Shown: one piece after another, positions 4,808 through 5,772 of the stretch
How the letters are laid out: every line of letters starts with the position of its first letter
Numbering within the stretch: position 1 is the stretch's first letter
Assembly: GCA_021812905.1 (NCBI GenBank)
Contig: JAKAMM010000124.1
Location: 1 to 5,772, forward strand
DNA length: 5,772 nucleotides
Direction of reading: 5' to 3'
Origin: Chloroflexota bacterium
GTDB lineage: Bacteria > Chloroflexota > Anaerolineae > Anaerolineales > Villigracilaceae
Position numbers and translations under genes: made by a program
Notes under the pieces: generated by a model
The model's database searches: none
Told to the model about the DNA's origin: nothing
What the model saw: only the letters and a program-made list of their open reading frames with translations

Positions 4808-5413
4808 ATGGACGAACCCGCTCTCATCACATCTGCGCAACATGGCGACCTCGACGCCTTCAATACTCTCGTCCTTAATTATCAGGATGTGCTATTCAAC
4901 ACAGCCTTGCGTATCCTCAGCGACAGCGAGCTGGCCGCCGATGCCACACAGGATGCTTTCCTCTCCGCTTTTCGAAGCATAAATTCATACCGCGGCGGAT
5001 CGTTCAAAGCGTGGCTCATGCGAACCGTCACCAACGCCTGCTACGATGAACTGCGACGCAGGAAACGCCGCCCCACCACCCCGCTCGAACCCGACACCAG
5101 CAACGGCGACGAAATGGATTCCCCGCGCTGGTTGGCCGACAAATCCATGAGCCCCGAGCAAAAGCTCGAAGCCGATGAACTCGAACACGCCATTCAACAT
5201 TGTCTCGATGCACTTCCCACCAACTTTCGCACCGTGGTTGTGCTGGCCGATATTCAAGGTCTCGACTACAGCGAAGTTGCAGGCGCGACGCGCGTCCCGC
5301 TTGGCACGATCAAATCACGTTTGGCGCGCGCCCGTCTTCGTCTGCGCGAATGCCTGCAAGGCTTCGGGGAACTTCTGCCTGCCTCATTCTGTCTCGATAA
5401 GGAGCCCCAATGA
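4808..5413 (+). CDS. ECF-type RNA polymerase sigma factor
   Basis: The product is a 201-residue two-domain sigma factor of the extracytoplasmic-function group, which directs RNA polymerase to a stress- or signal-specific promoter set. Sigma region 2 spans about 10-88: region 2.2 is DATQDAF at 45-51, and the -10-recognising part is near 67-88 (WLMRTVTNACYDELRRRKRR). A polar linker follows at about 89-125. Region 4 spans about 130-180 (LPTNFRTVVVLADIQGLDYSEVA, then GTIKSRLARAR at 166-176), the helix-turn-helix for the -35. No extra C-terminal domain is present beyond a short tail. No ribosome binding site precedes the ATG, while a -10-like element ends 7 nt upstream, so leaderless translation is likely. 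The stop overlaps the start of an anti-sigma gene as ATGA, so the two form an operon. The exact ECF subgroup was not assigned. Confidence 0.93.
   Translation: MDEPALITSAQHGDLDAFNTLVLNYQDVLFNTALRILSDSELAADATQDAFLSAFRSINSYRGGSFKAWLMRTVTNACYDELRRRKRRPTTPLEPDTSNGDEMDSPRWLADKSMSPEQKLEADELEHAIQHCLDALPTNFRTVVVLADIQGLDYSEVAGATRVPLGTIKSRLARARLRLRECLQGFGELLPASFCLDKEPQ
5399..5404 (+). promoter_or_regulatory. Strong ribosome binding site of the anti-sigma gene
   Basis: AAGGAG lies 5 nt before the ATG at 5410, within the last codons of the sigma-factor gene. It is the best Shine-Dalgarno match in the window. It fixes the start of the overlapping downstream gene and contrasts with the sigma gene, which has none. 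Confidence 0.75.
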
Positions 5414-5772
5414 CTTCCTTCCGAGACGTTGAACTTCTTTCTGCTTATTTAGACGGACAATTAAGCCCGCCTGATTCTGCGCGACTGAAATCCCGCCTCT
5501 CTTCTGACGCAAACCTGCGCGCTGCCATGGATAATGTACGCGCAGCCCGCGGCTTGCTCCGCCAACTGCCGCAACGACGCGCTCCGCGCAACTTCACGCT
5601 AACTCCCAAAATGGCAGGCATAAAACCGCCCGAGCCGCGTGCCTATCCAACTTTGAGATTCGCAACTGCGCTGGCGACTCTGCTCTTCATCGCAACATTC
5701 GCCATCAATGGGCTTGCTCCCGCTGCGACTTCCAGTTTCGCCGCGGCTCCAGCCCCTGCTCTTGGAATGAGA
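5410..5772 (+). CDS. Membrane-anchored anti-sigma factor (3' partial)
   Basis: This frame opens with an ATG overlapping the sigma-factor stop codon (ATGA) and stays open for 121 codons to the window edge, so the C-terminal part is missing. Residues 1-60 resemble the cytoplasmic anti-sigma domain: VELLSAYLDGQLSP at 7-20, then amphipathic helices (ARLKSRLSSDANLRAA and VRAARGLLRQLP), then APRNFTLTP at 58-66, a pattern I associate with anti-sigma factors of Chloroflexota. The zinc-binding His-Cys-Cys signature of many such proteins is absent; no cysteine occurs in the visible part. A single membrane helix is likely at about 82-103, followed by an Ala/Pro-rich segment predicted to be outside the cell. 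By position and domain it should bind and restrain the sigma factor encoded just upstream. The signal sensed is unknown. Confidence 0.85.
   Translation, partial: MTSFRDVELLSAYLDGQLSPPDSARLKSRLSSDANLRAAMDNVRAARGLLRQLPQRRAPRNFTLTPKMAGIKPPEPRAYPTLRFATALATLLFIATFAINGLAPAATSSFAAAPAPALGMR

Noticed and set aside
5175..5432. An 85-codon plus-strand frame overlapping the end of the sigma gene and the start of the anti-sigma gene.
   Set aside because: It is out of frame with the clear sigma region 4 and with the anti-sigma start, and resembles nothing.
1..5772. CRISPR arrays, tRNA or rRNA genes, transposases, toxin-antitoxin pairs and phage genes.
   Set aside because: Looked for on both strands; no spaced direct repeats of the right size, no cloverleaf-like segment and no characteristic protein motifs were found.

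Overview
The window most resembles a chromosomal segment of an Anaerolineae-like member of the Chloroflexota. This is inferred from the gene families, not from a database search. The clues are a glycosidase C-terminal region of a type I associate with that phylum, a lysyl-tRNA synthetase with an ISFELYLK/RDFRNEGVSFKHNPEF signature, a GreA with GGELIENAEYEAAKNEQ, a DUF3054 membrane protein, and an ECF sigma factor followed by an anti-sigma factor without a zinc motif. Most of it is ordinary housekeeping and regulatory DNA. I see no CRISPR array, transposase, phage gene, tRNA or rRNA.

Layout. (1) Positions 2-877: the 3' end of a probable alpha-amylase-family glycoside hydrolase whose last ~98 residues form a very lysine-rich, histone H1-like tail. 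(2) 891-1250, minus strand, tail to tail with it: a small four-helix membrane protein of unknown function. (3) 1251-1335: a compact divergent promoter region. (4) 1327-2064: a PIG-L/LmbE-type N-acetylglucosaminyl deacetylase. (5) 2065-2722: greA, with a good extended -10 promoter, a leader carrying a perfect 8-bp hairpin, and a strong intrinsic terminator. (6) 2723-4676: lysS, preceded by a hairpin abutting its ribosome binding site, then a DUF3054 membrane protein 5 nt downstream, so probably co-transcribed. (7) 4657-4807: an intergenic stretch with a short tandem repeat that supplies the stop codon of the DUF3054 gene, and a pair of alternative hairpins. (8) 4808 to the end: an ECF sigma factor and its anti-sigma partner, overlapping by ATGA; the second gene runs off the window.

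How the parts work together. greA (rescue of backtracked RNA polymerase) and lysS (charging of tRNA-Lys) are core information-processing genes, separated by a terminator. The sigma/anti-sigma pair is a self-contained signalling module in which a membrane-anchored protein is expected to hold the sigma factor until a signal releases it. The sigma gene shows no Shine-Dalgarno sequence and may be leaderless, while its antagonist has a near-perfect one, which would favour excess anti-sigma. The most notable items are the lysine-rich tail on a glycosidase, the repeat-encoded C-terminus of the DUF3054 protein, the hairpins in the greA and lysS leaders, and the recurring TGN extended -10 in the candidate promoters. 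None of these amounts to a clearly new system.
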